NCBI RefSeq assembly: GCF_947500705.1
Contig: NZ_CANMSY010000001.1
Span: 124,001 to 188,000, forward strand
Direction: 5' to 3'
DNA from: an uncultured Brachybacterium sp.
Lineage (GTDB): Bacteria; Actinomycetota; Actinomycetes; Actinomycetales; Dermabacteraceae
DNA length: 64,000 nucleotides
The position numbers were made by a program, and so were the translations under genes. Position 1 is the first letter of the stretch. Every line of letters starts with the position of its first letter. The notes below the pieces were generated by a model that was given only the letters and a program-made list of their open reading frames with translations, searched no databases and was not told where the DNA came from. Below are positions 20,783 through 30,749 of the stretch, one piece after another.

Positions 20783-23257
20783 TCAGTCGAAGTACTTGGA
20801 AAATCGTTGCGAAATCTCTAGGACCGCGCCGAGGTTGCCCTGCATGTCGAGTTCCTTCGCGATGAGCTTCACCTGAGCGGCCGCCTGTCCGAGCGGAATC
20901 TCATTAGCCTCTGCTCTTGCTATCGATACGCGAATGGCGAGGGTGAGGTTGTGCGAATCCCGTCGATCCTGAAGCGCTGCGTCCGACGCCGCTTGAGCGG
21001 TCGCGAGATCACCCTCCGCAAGAGCCAGTTTCGCTTTGACGTTGTTCAGCACAGCAGATGGAGCACCGGGAGAACCGTCAACTCGTGCGAGGGTCTCCTT
21101 TGCCTTCGAAATCAGGCCTTCGTCGATCTGCACGCTGGCCAGAGAAAGGGGAGCTTCGACAAATTGCGGATCGAGCTCGACGCATCTGGTGAACTCACGT
21201 ATCGCACTGGCCCGATCGTCGAGTTGCATCGCGATTCGCCCCAGCCTGTATCGATATCGGGGATTCTTAGGCTCCCGAACGACTGCTTGCGCCATCACCT
21301 TGCTCGCGTCTACCAACATGCCTTGCGCCTCAAGCGCCTGCGAGTATGTCGAGAGCGCGTAGGGGGTGTCTCCCCCCATGTCAATCGCCGTTTTAGCGGC
21401 TGCGGCCGCCCCCGGCCAGTCCTGCATCCTGACACGCACCTGAGCGATGTCGGCATAGAGCTGAGCTTTGTTGTTCCTGAACGGGATTGCGCGCTCGTAC
21501 CAGGCGATGGCCTCCGACCACTTTCGATCTGCCTGCTCGACCCGGCCCCGGTCACGCATCACACCAGCGTTTTGAGGGTTGTCGCGAACGAGCACATCAC
21601 CGAGCGCGCGAGCTTCCGGAAGCCTGCCCAGCTGGGCCAAAGTCTTCATGCGAACCCTGTTGGCAGGTAGGTCGACGACGTCGTCACCCGTTAGCGCTTC
21701 TTCAAGATGTTCGAGTGCGGCCTCGTATCGCCGTTCATGGAACAACTCGACACCGGTTTCGTACAGTGTTCCTATCAGCCCCTGTCTGAGGTCACGGGCC
21801 TCATTGAGGCGGCCGGAAAGGCCCAGCACCTTGACGGTGGAGAGCAGCGACGCTGTGTAGTTTTCGTCAGTTGGCTCAATGCCGGAAAGGCGCGCTAGGA
21901 GTATGTCGGCCAACGCCGCTGTCTGCGGGGCATAGTCGGGCTGCTTCCGAAACGAACGCAGATAGTAGTCGCGCAATAGCGGATGAAGCGTGAGCGTTCC
22001 GGAGTCAGCGAGCCGAACGAGCGAGTAGCTAGTGGCTTCGTCGACCGAGAGGGAGAATTCCTCCGCGCTTAGTTCAAGATTATTCGCCAGGTCCTCACCA
22101 CTCAGTGGGCCATCGACCAGCGACAGCACCTCGAGCATCCGCCAGGTAACGCTCTGGATGCGAGCGGGATCGATCAAGTCAGTCGCGATTTCGTGGCGCT
22201 TATCGTTCAGCGACGCCCCGTTGAGCGGGAGTTGCGGTGCTACCACCTCGAGGGCGAGCGGGTGCCCATCGAGTTCGAGCGCGACGGACTTCAGGTCGTC
22301 GTCCTCGCCGGACGCGCCCTGCGCTCGCAGGAGAGGTATCGCGTGCTTCGGGTGAAGTCCCTGAAGGTAGATGCTCCGCACTGCAGTCTCAAGAGATGCA
22401 GAAATCCTCGGCCGACGACGCGAAGTGAAGATGACCAGCCGATCCGTGTTTTGGTCTGCTTCGTGAACGGCTGCCACTACGTGCTCGGCAAGACGGTCGA
22501 GCGCGCCGTCCTCGGTGAGCCAGTGCTCAGCGTCTTCGAAAACGAGCACGCCACCCGCGACGATGTACTCGTGGATCATCATGCGAGTGTGTTCGACAAG
22601 TTCGGTTAGCGTCGAAGATTCTGCCGCTGGAGATTTCTGAAGCGATGAAGCCAGCAACAAGTCCAGTTCGGGCTCCGCTGTGCCGCTAGAGACACGGACT
22701 CGCGCGACCGTCCCCTGACCGGTAGTAATCCGCTGAAGCGCTTCTCTCGCCAACGAGCGCTTGCCGCTCCCCGGAACGCCGCATATCCACAGCGCAGCGG
22801 TGGTCGAAGCGTAGAGGTGTTCCTCAATGATCCCGATCTCATCGTTGCGGTTGAAGAACCGCCTGCGCGGCGCGGGAGCTGGCTCGTTCTTCCGAAGTAC
22901 TCCCGCAATCAATTCGGCTGTGTCAGCGCCCCGTGCCTGCAGGAACGGACGCAGCCGGAAGGGCACGGGAGTCTCGTCTAGGCAGATTATGCGGAGTGCG
23001 ATCGCGCTGTCTTCGAGCCACCGAGTGAAAGCCAGCGTTGTCTCGTACTGCACCCACTTAGATCGGGCCGACACTGCGGACCACAGGAGCACGAAGTCGG
23101 TAGCAGCCTCGATCCCATCACTTATCTCGTGCCACAGGACATCGCCGAGATCGATCTCATGGAGGTCGACCCACGCATCATCTTCGAGCAGCGCTTTGAG
23201 GTCAATGGCCAAAGGCTTGTCAGGTCCAGCGTGCGAGATAAAGAACCGTTTTGACAT
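20783..23257 (-). CDS. TIR-STAND NTPase-TPR protein (NLR-like), candidate antiphage effector
   Basis: 824 residues from the ATG at 23257, which has AGGAAG 12 nt upstream; a longer frame to 23332 lacks such a site. The TIR domain (1-125) begins KRFFISHAGPDKPLAIDLKALL and has the conserved W-x3-E (WVQYE, E72), the usual NAD-hydrolysis Glu. A STAND-type NTPase follows: Walker A GVPGSGK (160-166), Walker B GVLVFEDAE (236-244), a sensor-like VIFTSRRRP and a GHPLALEVV motif of NB-ARC/AP-ATPases. From about 480 to the end lie tetratricopeptide-like repeats (YETGVELFHERRYEAALEHLEEAL, AIAWYERAIPF, AIREFTRCVELDPQ). Such proteins sense a phage component through the repeats, oligomerise and deplete NAD. 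Here it lies between the two direct-repeat copies. Antiphage function is inferred from architecture. Confidence 0.88.
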   Translation of the reverse strand: MSKRFFISHAGPDKPLAIDLKALLEDDAWVDLHEIDLGDVLWHEISDGIEAATDFVLLWSAVSARSKWVQYETTLAFTRWLEDSAIALRIICLDETPVPFRLRPFLQARGADTAELIAGVLRKNEPAPAPRRRFFNRNDEIGIIEEHLYASTTAALWICGVPGSGKRSLAREALQRITTGQGTVARVRVSSGTAEPELDLLLASSLQKSPAAESSTLTELVEHTRMMIHEYIVAGGVLVFEDAEHWLTEDGALDRLAEHVVAAVHEADQNTDRLVIFTSRRRPRISASLETAVRSIYLQGLHPKHAIPLLRAQGASGEDDDLKSVALELDGHPLALEVVAPQLPLNGASLNDKRHEIATDLIDPARIQSVTWRMLEVLSLVDGPLSGEDLANNLELSAEEFSLSVDEATSYSLVRLADSGTLTLHPLLRDYYLRSFRKQPDYAPQTAALADILLARLSGIEPTDENYTASLLSTVKVLGLSGRLNEARDLRQGLIGTLYETGVELFHERRYEAALEHLEEALTGDDVVDLPANRVRMKTLAQLGRLPEARALGDVLVRDNPQNAGVMRDRGRVEQADRKWSEAIAWYERAIPFRNNKAQLYADIAQVRVRMQDWPGAAAAAKTAIDMGGDTPYALSTYSQALEAQGMLVDASKVMAQAVVREPKNPRYRYRLGRIAMQLDDRASAIREFTRCVELDPQFVEAPLSLASVQIDEGLISKAKETLARVDGSPGAPSAVLNNVKAKLALAEGDLATAQAASDAALQDRRDSHNLTLAIRVSIARAEANEIPLGQAAAQVKLIAKELDMQGNLGAVLEISQRFSKYFD

Positions 23258-23362
23258 GCGCCGCTTTCTTCCTATAGGTCGACGGATCGACTGTATTACA
23301 TCGGACTTATGCGGTTGCAAGCATTCATTCACTTGAGAAGAGGCTACGATCCGCGACCGGAC

Positions 23363-23418
23363 CTAGCGACGGCGGTACGCCTTCATTGAACGGAAACGAG
23401 ATTCGATCGCGTTCCGCA
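23363..23418 (-). repeat. Possible degenerate ychF 3' end (att-like)
   Basis: The minus strand reads VRNAIESRFRSM, comparable with MRNVVEFRFNV at 20726. The plus strand has CGGAA...GTTCCG arms forming an imperfect dyad. The TIR-STAND start lies about 106 bp beyond it, the spacing seen for the other cargos. Weak similarity, so tentative. Confidence 0.3.
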
Positions 23419-23451
23419 CCCGACCAACGTCTCGATACTACAGTGAGTGCG

Positions 23452-23828
23452 TGGCTGAGGCCCCATGCGCCGTCATCCGCGGCGTGGTCCAAGCCGTGCG
23501 AATCGATGACCAGGCGAAGAATGGTGACGCCAGCAGCGTCACCGAGGGCCTCCAGTCTGACTCTCAACGACTCACAGATAGCAATGGAGCTGGATCAAGA
23601 TATCGTCCCCACACAGAAAAGGGCCCTCGCCGCGGACGGCCACGCACTGACATACGTACGATCGTCGACGCCGCTCTCTACAAGACCCGCACCGGCATCA
23701 CGTGGCGCGAGCTCCCAGCAGAGTTCGGGTCATGGCAGACCGCCTTGCGCCGGCACCGCCAACTGATCGCGAGCTCCCAGTGGGACGAGATCACTCGCAC
23801 TCTGGCGGAACGAGACCTGCTCCAGTGA
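23452..23828 (+). pseudogene. Truncated copy of the Cys-rich/DUF4096 gene
   Basis: Homologous to codons about 178-297 of the gene at 19558, from CAVIRGVVQAVRIDDQAK to the shared end WDEITRTLAERDLLQ-stop. The Cys-rich N-terminal half is missing. A -1 change near 23580 and a +1 change near 23606 shift a short segment, so that the EQWSWIKHIV of the intact copy reads SNGAGSRYRP here, with the frame restored afterwards. Loss of this helix should abolish the DNA-binding fold. It lies immediately before the live ychF 3' end. Confidence 0.7.
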
Positions 23829-24128
23829 ACCGCGGCGTCGTCGAGGCGACCGACTATTGAGTCAGGCTGCTTATTGAGTCAGCGCACCTGCCGAGAGATC
23901 GCGCGTCGAACGACTCGAACCCTCCGCAGCATTGGCCAGCCGAGGCTGCGTCCCAGAGGCGCTCCCGCACCGCAGAGAGCAGAATCGGCCCCTGCGGAAG
24001 CTCCGCAGGGGCCGATCAAAGTCCCAGGTCAGCGGACCAAACGCTTAGCAACTGATGGTAGATCGGAACTCGTCCGCCAAGCCAAATCGGAAGCTGCGAA
24101 GGTAAAAGCCCTGGTCAGACGCGCTTTT
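23829..24128. other. Non-coding stretch between DUF4096 remnant and ychF
   Basis: 300 bp without a gene. It holds a short internal duplication of (T)ATTGAGTCAG (near 23857 and 23872), the 14-bp-stem hairpin and the conserved block before the T6 run next to the ychF stop. Confidence 0.6.
23985..24015. terminator. Perfect 14-bp stem hairpin, second copy
   Basis: Same 31-bp hairpin as at 20583-20613. While its surroundings have drifted, the arms remain identical, which suggests selection on the structure. It lies about 115 bp downstream of the ychF stop and may terminate ychF. Confidence 0.6.
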
Positions 24129-25214
<1,086 letters not shown>

Positions 25215-25340
25215 GGGAGCTGATTCTACGGGGCCACGGGCGATCACGCTGCCGGACAGCAGGTGATGTCGCGAACCCCGACCCGGCCCATGGCGGAGCT
25301 GGCCGGGCCCGCGGGGGTCCGGCCGGCGCAAGGCCGTCGT

Positions 25341-25991
25341 TCAGTAGGCGACGGTGAAACGGGTCCGCTGATGCGCTGGCTCCTCGATCTCGTCGACCAG
25401 CGCGAGCGCCAGATCCGCGCCGGAGATGAAGGACTCACCGTCCTCGTCGGTCAGCAGCACATCCCCGCCCACACGATAGGCACCCTTCGCCTCACCCGGG
25501 GCGAAGCTGCCGAAGCCACCGGCAGGACTGAGGAAGAACCACTCCACACCCTCATCGGACTCCCGCAGGTCCTGCAGGACGGCGTCGAGCACCCGCGGCT
25601 CCTCGGCGAACTCCGCCGGAAACTCCGGGGTGTCCACGAGCTTCGGGCCGCCCTCGGCGACCAGGAGCGAACCGGCACCGCCGATCACGCCGAGCCGCAC
25701 ACCCTTCTCCGCTGCGAGCCGGGCGAGAGAGGACTGCACGCCCCGGAAGACCTCCTTGTCCGCCATGTCGCCGCGGGGGGAGAGGGCGGAGACGACTACG
25801 TCGGCACCCTCGAGAATGCTCGCGAGGAAGTCTTCCTCCCGTACGTCACCCTGGCGGTACTCGACGCCGTCGACGGGCTTCCCGGCGGCCGTCCGGCTGA
25901 CGGCGAGGACCTCGTGGCCGCGACGGGCGGCTTCCGCGGCGAGATGGCCTCCGGCGTATCCGGTGCCGCCGAGAATGATGATGCGAGCCAT
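25341..25991 (-). CDS. NAD(P)H-binding atypical SDR (epimerase-like)
   Basis: 216 residues from the ATG at 25991. An atypical short-chain dehydrogenase of the NAD(P)-binding, YwnB/BVR-B type. The nucleotide-binding glycine motif is ILGGTGYAGGHLAAEAARRGHEV (residues 5-27), followed by the strand DVREEDFLASILEGADVVVSAL and the IGGAGSLLVAEGG segment typical of this group. There is no YxxxK catalytic pair, as usual for it. It is divergent from a HxlR-type regulator across a 214-bp spacer that carries two palindromes, so the regulator very likely controls it. Substrates are unknown; the group often responds to quinone, aldehyde or thiol stress. Confidence 0.88.
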   Translation of the reverse strand: MARIIILGGTGYAGGHLAAEAARRGHEVLAVSRTAAGKPVDGVEYRQGDVREEDFLASILEGADVVVSALSPRGDMADKEVFRGVQSSLARLAAEKGVRLGVIGGAGSLLVAEGGPKLVDTPEFPAEFAEEPRVLDAVLQDLRESDEGVEWFFLSPAGGFGSFAPGEAKGAYRVGGDVLLTDEDGESFISGADLALALVDEIEEPAHQRTRFTVAY

Positions 25992-26074
25992 GGACTCTCC
26001 TTCCGGGCGCTCTGCTGAGCGCAATATTCGGTGCAGGGCAGATCCGCCCCACCTCCACGACTCAGGTCGTGGGC

Positions 26075-26116
26075 TTGACACTCACTCTAGGTGACCTAGT
26101 CTCTACTGGAAAGTAG
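26075..26116 (+). promoter_or_regulatory. Promoter and two operator palindromes between SDR and HxlR regulator
   Basis: TTGACA (26075-26080) is a perfect -35, with TAGTCT 16 bp downstream as a possible -10. The perfect 13-bp palindrome CTAGGTGACCTAG (26087-26099) lies in the spacer, and CTACTGGAAAGTAG (26103-26116) follows, containing the ACT-N4-AGT arrangement common in HxlR operators. Their position between the divergent genes points to autoregulation. Confidence 0.55.
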
Positions 26117-26205
26117 GCACCTCACGGTAACCGGCCTCCTGAGGCCCGGGCCCTCGCTCCTCGATCTCTCTGCACCGTCTCCGCCGCACCCCAGGAGCCA
26201 CCGAC

Positions 26206-26568
26206 ATGGCCTTGCTCGACTACGACCCGTATGCGCGCGATTGCCCCTCTCGCCAGTTGCTGGACCGAATCGGCGACCGCTGGACCGTGCTCGTCGTCGG
26301 CCTCCTCGAGGACGGACCGCTGCGCTTCTCCGAACTCTCCCGCCGCATAGACGGCATCTCCCAGAAGATGCTCACCCAGACCCTGCGCGCCCTCGAGGCC
26401 GACGGGCTGGTGCTGCGCACCGCGTTTCCGGAGATCCCACCGCGCGTCGAGTACGAGCTGACACCCCTCGGCCGTTCCCTCCTGGATCCGTTGCAGGTGC
26501 TCGTCGCATGGGCCACGGAGAACATGGGCGAGGTGCAGGCCGCCCGGGACCGTGCGGCCGCCGCCTGA
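26206..26568 (+). CDS. HxlR-family transcriptional regulator
   Basis: 120 residues. The HxlR winged-helix pattern is complete: C14 in DCPSRQLLDRIGDRWTVLVVGLLEDGPLRFSEL, then GISQKMLTQTLRALEADGLVLR (recognition helix), and RVEYELTPLGRSL (wing). C14 is at the position of the single redox-sensing Cys of many HxlR regulators, such as those reacting to aldehydes or quinones. It is divergent from the atypical SDR gene with palindromes between, so it probably represses both. Length is normal. Confidence 0.92.
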   Translation: MALLDYDPYARDCPSRQLLDRIGDRWTVLVVGLLEDGPLRFSELSRRIDGISQKMLTQTLRALEADGLVLRTAFPEIPPRVEYELTPLGRSLLDPLQVLVAWATENMGEVQAARDRAAAA

Positions 26569-26690
26569 GCGGAGATCCGCGGAGTGCCGGACGCCCCAGG
26601 ACATGGCTGGGCAGGGGCGCCTGTGCAGGACACGGCACGATGCAGGCGTGGCTCCCCTCGTCCGTCGGACCCCCGTGATGTCCTGATCCC

Positions 26691-27902
26691 ATGAGCGGTA
26701 CACAGATGCTTCTGCTGGGACTGGTGCTCGGTGCGGCGGTGGGCGCCGTGGCGACCTGGCTGCTCCTGCGCGAGCGGGCCCTGCACCGGGAACGGGGCCG
26801 ACGGGCGCAGTCCGATGCCGCCGGGGCGCTGCTGCGCCTGGCCGATGAACGCCATGAGCGTGATGTCGCCCGCCGGGACGCCGCCGAGGAGGAGCGCGAG
26901 GCCGATCTGCAGCGCACCCTCGCCCCGATCACCGCGACCCTCAGCCACCTCGAACGCTCACTCGCGCGATCCGAGGCCGCCCGGGTCGATGCTGAGGGGG
27001 CTCTGCGCTCTCACCTGTCCCAGCTCGCTCAGCGCGCCCAGTCCCTCGAGTCCGGCACCAGCGCGCTCACCGCCGCGCTGCGCGCCCCCACCACCCGCGG
27101 CCGCTGGGGCGAGGTGCAGCTGCGCCGGATCGTCGAGGCCGCCGGGATGCTCGAGCACGTGGACTTCTCCGAGCAGCTCAGCGGCACCCGAGCCGACGGG
27201 AACGCCGGGCAGCGCCCGGACCTGGTGGTGCACCTGGCCGGCGACCGCCACGTGGTGATCGACGCGAAGGCACCGATGGACGCCTATCTCGACGCGACCG
27301 AGGAGACCGACCCGGAGCGCGCCGCAGCCCGCCGGAAGGCGCACGCCAAGGCGCTGCGTCACCACGTGGGAGTGATCTCGTCGAAGGCCTACTGGAAGGC
27401 GCTCGGGGACACACCGGAGTTCACGGTACTGTTCGTGCCGAGCGACGGGGTGCTCGCCGCCGCGCTGGAGACGGATCCGGCACTGCTCGAGGATGCCTTC
27501 AGCCGCGACGTGGTGATCGCCTCCCCCGCGACCCTCGTCGCGCTGCTGCGCACCGTCGCCCACACCTGGCGCACCGATGCCCTGAACCGAGATGCCCGTG
27601 AGGTGCTCGAGACCGGCCGCGAGCTGCACCACCGGCTCGGCACCTTCACCGGCCACCTCGGCAAGGTGGGCCGCTCCCTGGACTCCTCCGTCGCCGCGTT
27701 CAACGAGGCGGTGGGCTCGCTGCAGTCGCGAGTGATGGTCACCGCCCGCAAGTTCGAGGAGCTGGGGCTGAGCGGCATTGCGGTGGATGAGGTCGAGCAG
27801 CTCACCCGGCGCGCCCGCACCCTCGAGGAGTCGGAGATCGCGGAGCTCGCCGGCCCCGGCACAGCGGCCCTCCCGGAGCATGCGAGACGCTCCGCCGGCT
27901 GA
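26691..27902 (+). CDS. rmuC: DNA recombination protein RmuC
   Basis: 403 residues. An N-terminal transmembrane anchor (MLLLGLVLGAAVGAVATWLLL, about 5-25) is followed by a coiled coil rich in Arg/Glu/Ala (ERHERDVARRDAAEEEREADL), then the RmuC domain. That domain includes RGRWGEVQLRRIVEAAGMLEHVDF, RPDLVVHLAGDRHVVIDAKAPMDAYL (a PD...D-x-K nuclease-like motif) and VLFVPSDGVLAAAL. RmuC limits inverted-repeat-mediated rearrangement and defends against some foreign DNA in E. coli. Single gene; its end faces ispH. Confidence 0.93.
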   Translation: MSGTQMLLLGLVLGAAVGAVATWLLLRERALHRERGRRAQSDAAGALLRLADERHERDVARRDAAEEEREADLQRTLAPITATLSHLERSLARSEAARVDAEGALRSHLSQLAQRAQSLESGTSALTAALRAPTTRGRWGEVQLRRIVEAAGMLEHVDFSEQLSGTRADGNAGQRPDLVVHLAGDRHVVIDAKAPMDAYLDATEETDPERAAARRKAHAKALRHHVGVISSKAYWKALGDTPEFTVLFVPSDGVLAAALETDPALLEDAFSRDVVIASPATLVALLRTVAHTWRTDALNRDAREVLETGRELHHRLGTFTGHLGKVGRSLDSSVAAFNEAVGSLQSRVMVTARKFEELGLSGIAVDEVEQLTRRARTLEESEIAELAGPGTAALPEHARRSAG

Positions 27903-27923
27903 CCAGCTGGACAGGACTGCCGC

Positions 27924-28937
27924 TCAGGACTCGGCGGTCGCGCTCTCACCGGTGGGCTTCGTGCGGCTGTCGCTCAGGCCGCGGTTCTTCATCTCCTGGC
28001 GCAGTTCGCGCGGCAGGGAGAACATGAGGTCCTCGGTCGCGGTGCGGACCGGCTTCACATCGCCGTAGCCCCGCTCTGCGAGCTCGGCCAGCAGCTGCTG
28101 GACCAGCACATCAGGCACCGAGGCACCGGAGGTCACACCCACGGTCTCGACGCCCTCGAACCACTCCTCGCGCAGCTCGGAGACCGAGTCGATGCGATGG
28201 GAGGCCTTCGCACCGGCATCCTTGGCGACCTCCATCAGGCGCACGGAGTTCGAGGAGTTCGGGGAGCCGACCACCAGCACCAGGTCCGCGTCGGGGGCGA
28301 TCTTCTTGATCGCGACCTGACGGTTCTGGGTGGCGTAGCAGATGTCATCGCTGGGCGGCGCCTGCAGGGTCGGGAAGCGCTCGCGCAGCTTGTCGACCGT
28401 CTCCATGGTCTCGTCGACGCTGAGGGTGGTCTGGGACAGCCAGACGACCTTCTCGGGATCGCGCACGGTGACCTTGTGGACGTCGTCCGGCGAGTTCACG
28501 ATCTGCACGTGGTCGGGTGCCTCACCAGCGGTGCCCTCGACCTCCTCGTGACCGTCATGGCCCACCAGCAGGATGTCGTAATCCTCGCGGGCGAAGCGCA
28601 CCGCCTCCTTGTGGACCTTGGTCACCAGGGGGCAGGTCGCATCGATGGTGCGGAGGTTGCGCTCCTCGGCCATCTCGCGCACCTTCGGGGAGATGCCGTG
28701 GGCGGAGAAGATCACGAGCGCACCCTCGGGCACCTCGTCGACCTCCTCGACGAACACGGCGCCCTTCTCCTTCAGGCGATCCACCACGAATTTGTTGTGG
28801 ACGATCTCGTGGCGTACGTAGATGGTCTCGTCGTAATGCTCCAGGGCACGTTCGACGGCGACCACAGCTCGGTCGACACCCGCGCAGTAGCCGCGCGGCT
28901 CGGCAAGAAGGACGGTTCCGGTGCTCACGCCTCCCAT
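27924..28937 (-). CDS. ispH: 4-hydroxy-3-methylbut-2-enyl diphosphate reductase
   Basis: 337 residues from the ATG at 28937 (GTG at 28928 is an alternative). IspH catalyses the last step of the MEP isoprenoid pathway, making IPP and DMAPP with a [4Fe-4S] cluster. The three cluster cysteines are in [12 protein letters not shown] (C18), [10 protein letters not shown] and [11 protein letters not shown]. Other conserved parts are [38 protein letters not shown] and [13 protein letters not shown]. It is divergent from xseA across about 130 bp. The C-terminus ends in a short Ser/Thr tail after the conserved LPRELRQEM. Confidence 0.96.
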   Translation of the reverse strand: MGGVSTGTVLLAEPRGYCAGVDRAVVAVERALEHYDETIYVRHEIVHNKFVVDRLKEKGAVFVEEVDEVPEGALVIFSAHGISPKVREMAEERNLRTIDATCPLVTKVHKEAVRFAREDYDILLVGHDGHEEVEGTAGEAPDHVQIVNSPDDVHKVTVRDPEKVVWLSQTTLSVDETMETVDKLRERFPTLQAPPSDDICYATQNRQVAIKKIAPDADLVLVVGSPNSSNSVRLMEVAKDAGAKASHRIDSVSELREEWFEGVETVGVTSGASVPDVLVQQLLAELAERGYGDVKPVRTATEDLMFSLPRELRQEMKNRGLSDSRTKPTGESATAES

Positions 28938-29064
28938 CGTAGGAGGGGAAGCACGCTGGTGGCAGAGTGGTGGGGCAAGACTCACCATCCCTCCACAGCC
29001 GCCGTGCATCCACAGCCGGGCACGGCTGCGGCGAGCTGTCCGGGCCTCGTGCCAGAGTGGACCC

Positions 29065-30408
29065 ATGACCCAGACCTCCCCCGAGCCGGATGCGGACGGC
29101 GGCACGACGCCACGGCCCGCCCTGGCCGCCACCGCAGCGCAGACCACCGCAGAGAATCCATGGCCGCTGCGGCAGCTGTCCGTCAAGGTCGGCGAGTACG
29201 TGGCGAGGATGGCTCCGCTCTGGGTCGAGGGCGAGATCGTCCAGCTCAACCGGCGCCCCGGCGCAGGCATGAGCTTCATGACGCTGCGAGACATCGACGT
29301 GGACATGTCCTTCTCGGTCCCGGTCCGTGAGCATGTGCTGCGCACCCTCCCGGTCGAGCCGGTCCCGGGTGCGCGCGTGGTGATCCATGCCAAGCCCACC
29401 TTCTGGACCAAGCGCGGCAGCCTCCAGCTCGAGGCCGACGACATCCGCCCGGTGGGCCTCGGCGAGCTGCTGGCCCGGCTCGAGCAGCTCAAGCGGGTGC
29501 TCGCCGCCGAGGGGCTGTTCGCGGCCTCCCGGAAGCAGCCGCTGCCCTTCCTGCCCCGCGTGGTGGGCCTGATCTGCGGTCGGGAGTCCGCGGCCGAGCG
29601 CGACGTGGTGGTCAACGCCCAGCGCCGCTGGCCGGCGGTGCAGTTCGAGATCCGCGAGGTCGCGGTCCAGGGCGTCAAGGCGGTGCGGGAGGTCTCCGCG
29701 GCCCTGCGCGAGCTGGACGAGCGGGAGGAGGTCGACGTCATCATCATCTCCCGCGGCGGCGGCTCCCTCGAGGACCTGCTCCCCTTCTCCGACGAGCAGC
29801 TCACCCGGCTGGTCGCCGCGGCGAAGACTCCGATCGTCTCCGCCATCGGCCACGAGGTGGACACCCCGCTGATCGACCTCGCAGCGGATGTCCGTGCCTC
29901 CACGCCCACTGATGCCGCCAAGCGCGTGGTCCCCGACATCCAAGCCGAGATCGAGCAGCTGGATCTGGGCCGCACCCGACTGCGGGCAGGGATCCGGGCC
30001 CGCATCGAGCGTGAGCAGTCCGCGCTGGATGCCCTGCGCTCCCGTCCCGTGCTCGAGAATCCCGCCACGATCCTCGCCGGCCGGGCTGACGAGATCCGAT
30101 CCCGGATCTCCCTGGCCCGCACCCTGATCGGTTCCCGCCTGGACCGGGCGGCCGACGAGATCGACCATCTGGGACGCCAGGTGCGCTCCCTCAGCCCGCT
30201 GGCGACCCTCGAGCGCGGCTACGCCGTGGTCCAGGACGCCGAAGGGACGATCATCCGCGCCCCGGAGGAGTCCGCCGCCGGGCAGGCGCTCTCGGTCCGT
30301 GTGGCCGGGGGTCGCTTCGGAGTGGAGCGCACCCTCAGCGACCCGTACACCCCGCCCACCCAGACCGCCCCGTCCGACCAGACCACCCCTTCCGAGGAGC
30401 CCCGATGA
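29065..30408 (+). CDS. xseA: Exodeoxyribonuclease VII large subunit
   Basis: 447 residues from the ATG at 29065. The N-terminal OB fold ([24 protein letters not shown]...[18 protein letters not shown]) is followed by the catalytic core with [42 protein letters not shown] and [32 protein letters not shown] long coiled coil (about 290-380) ends in [18 protein letters not shown]. With XseB it degrades single-stranded DNA during repair. It overlaps xseB by 4 bp (30405-30408). The 30-residue Pro/Thr-rich N- and C-terminal tails are usual in high-GC actinobacteria. Confidence 0.96.
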   Translation: MTQTSPEPDADGGTTPRPALAATAAQTTAENPWPLRQLSVKVGEYVARMAPLWVEGEIVQLNRRPGAGMSFMTLRDIDVDMSFSVPVREHVLRTLPVEPVPGARVVIHAKPTFWTKRGSLQLEADDIRPVGLGELLARLEQLKRVLAAEGLFAASRKQPLPFLPRVVGLICGRESAAERDVVVNAQRRWPAVQFEIREVAVQGVKAVREVSAALRELDEREEVDVIIISRGGGSLEDLLPFSDEQLTRLVAAAKTPIVSAIGHEVDTPLIDLAADVRASTPTDAAKRVVPDIQAEIEQLDLGRTRLRAGIRARIEREQSALDALRSRPVLENPATILAGRADEIRSRISLARTLIGSRLDRAADEIDHLGRQVRSLSPLATLERGYAVVQDAEGTIIRAPEESAAGQALSVRVAGGRFGVERTLSDPYTPPTQTAPSDQTTPSEEPR

Positions 30409-30728
30409 CCCCGAGCACAAGCCCCGAGAACGACCTGACCGCGACCGAGGGCGACCCCACGGCCGGCAGCCGCGCCGTCACACCTGCCGAGGGTGAGCAG
30501 CATCTGCCCGCGGATATCGCCGCGCTCTCCTACGAGGCCGCTCGTGACCAGCTGGTCGACGTGGTGCGTCGGCTCGAGTCCGGGCAGGGCGGGCTCGAGG
30601 ACTCGATCGAGCTGTGGGAGCGCGGCGAGATGCTCGCCCGTCGCTGCCAGCAGTGGCTCGACGGCGCCCGCGAACGCCTCGACGACGCCGTCGCCGCACG
30701 GCGCTCGGAGGACGGCACCTCGCGCTGA
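30405..30728 (+). CDS. xseB: Exodeoxyribonuclease VII small subunit
   Basis: 107 residues. The XseB signature is LSYEAARDQLVDVVRRLESGQGGLEDSIELWERGEMLARRCQQWLDGARERLD (about 41-93), two helices that wrap around the large subunit's coiled coil. About 40 residues at the N-terminus are an acidic, Thr-rich extension not needed for the fold; a start further in has no better ribosome binding site. The ATG overlaps the xseA stop (ATGA), indicating coupled translation. Confidence 0.93.
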   Translation: MTPSTSPENDLTATEGDPTAGSRAVTPAEGEQHLPADIAALSYEAARDQLVDVVRRLESGQGGLEDSIELWERGEMLARRCQQWLDGARERLDDAVAARRSEDGTSR

Positions 30729-30749
30729 CGCAGCACGACTGCGGGCCGT

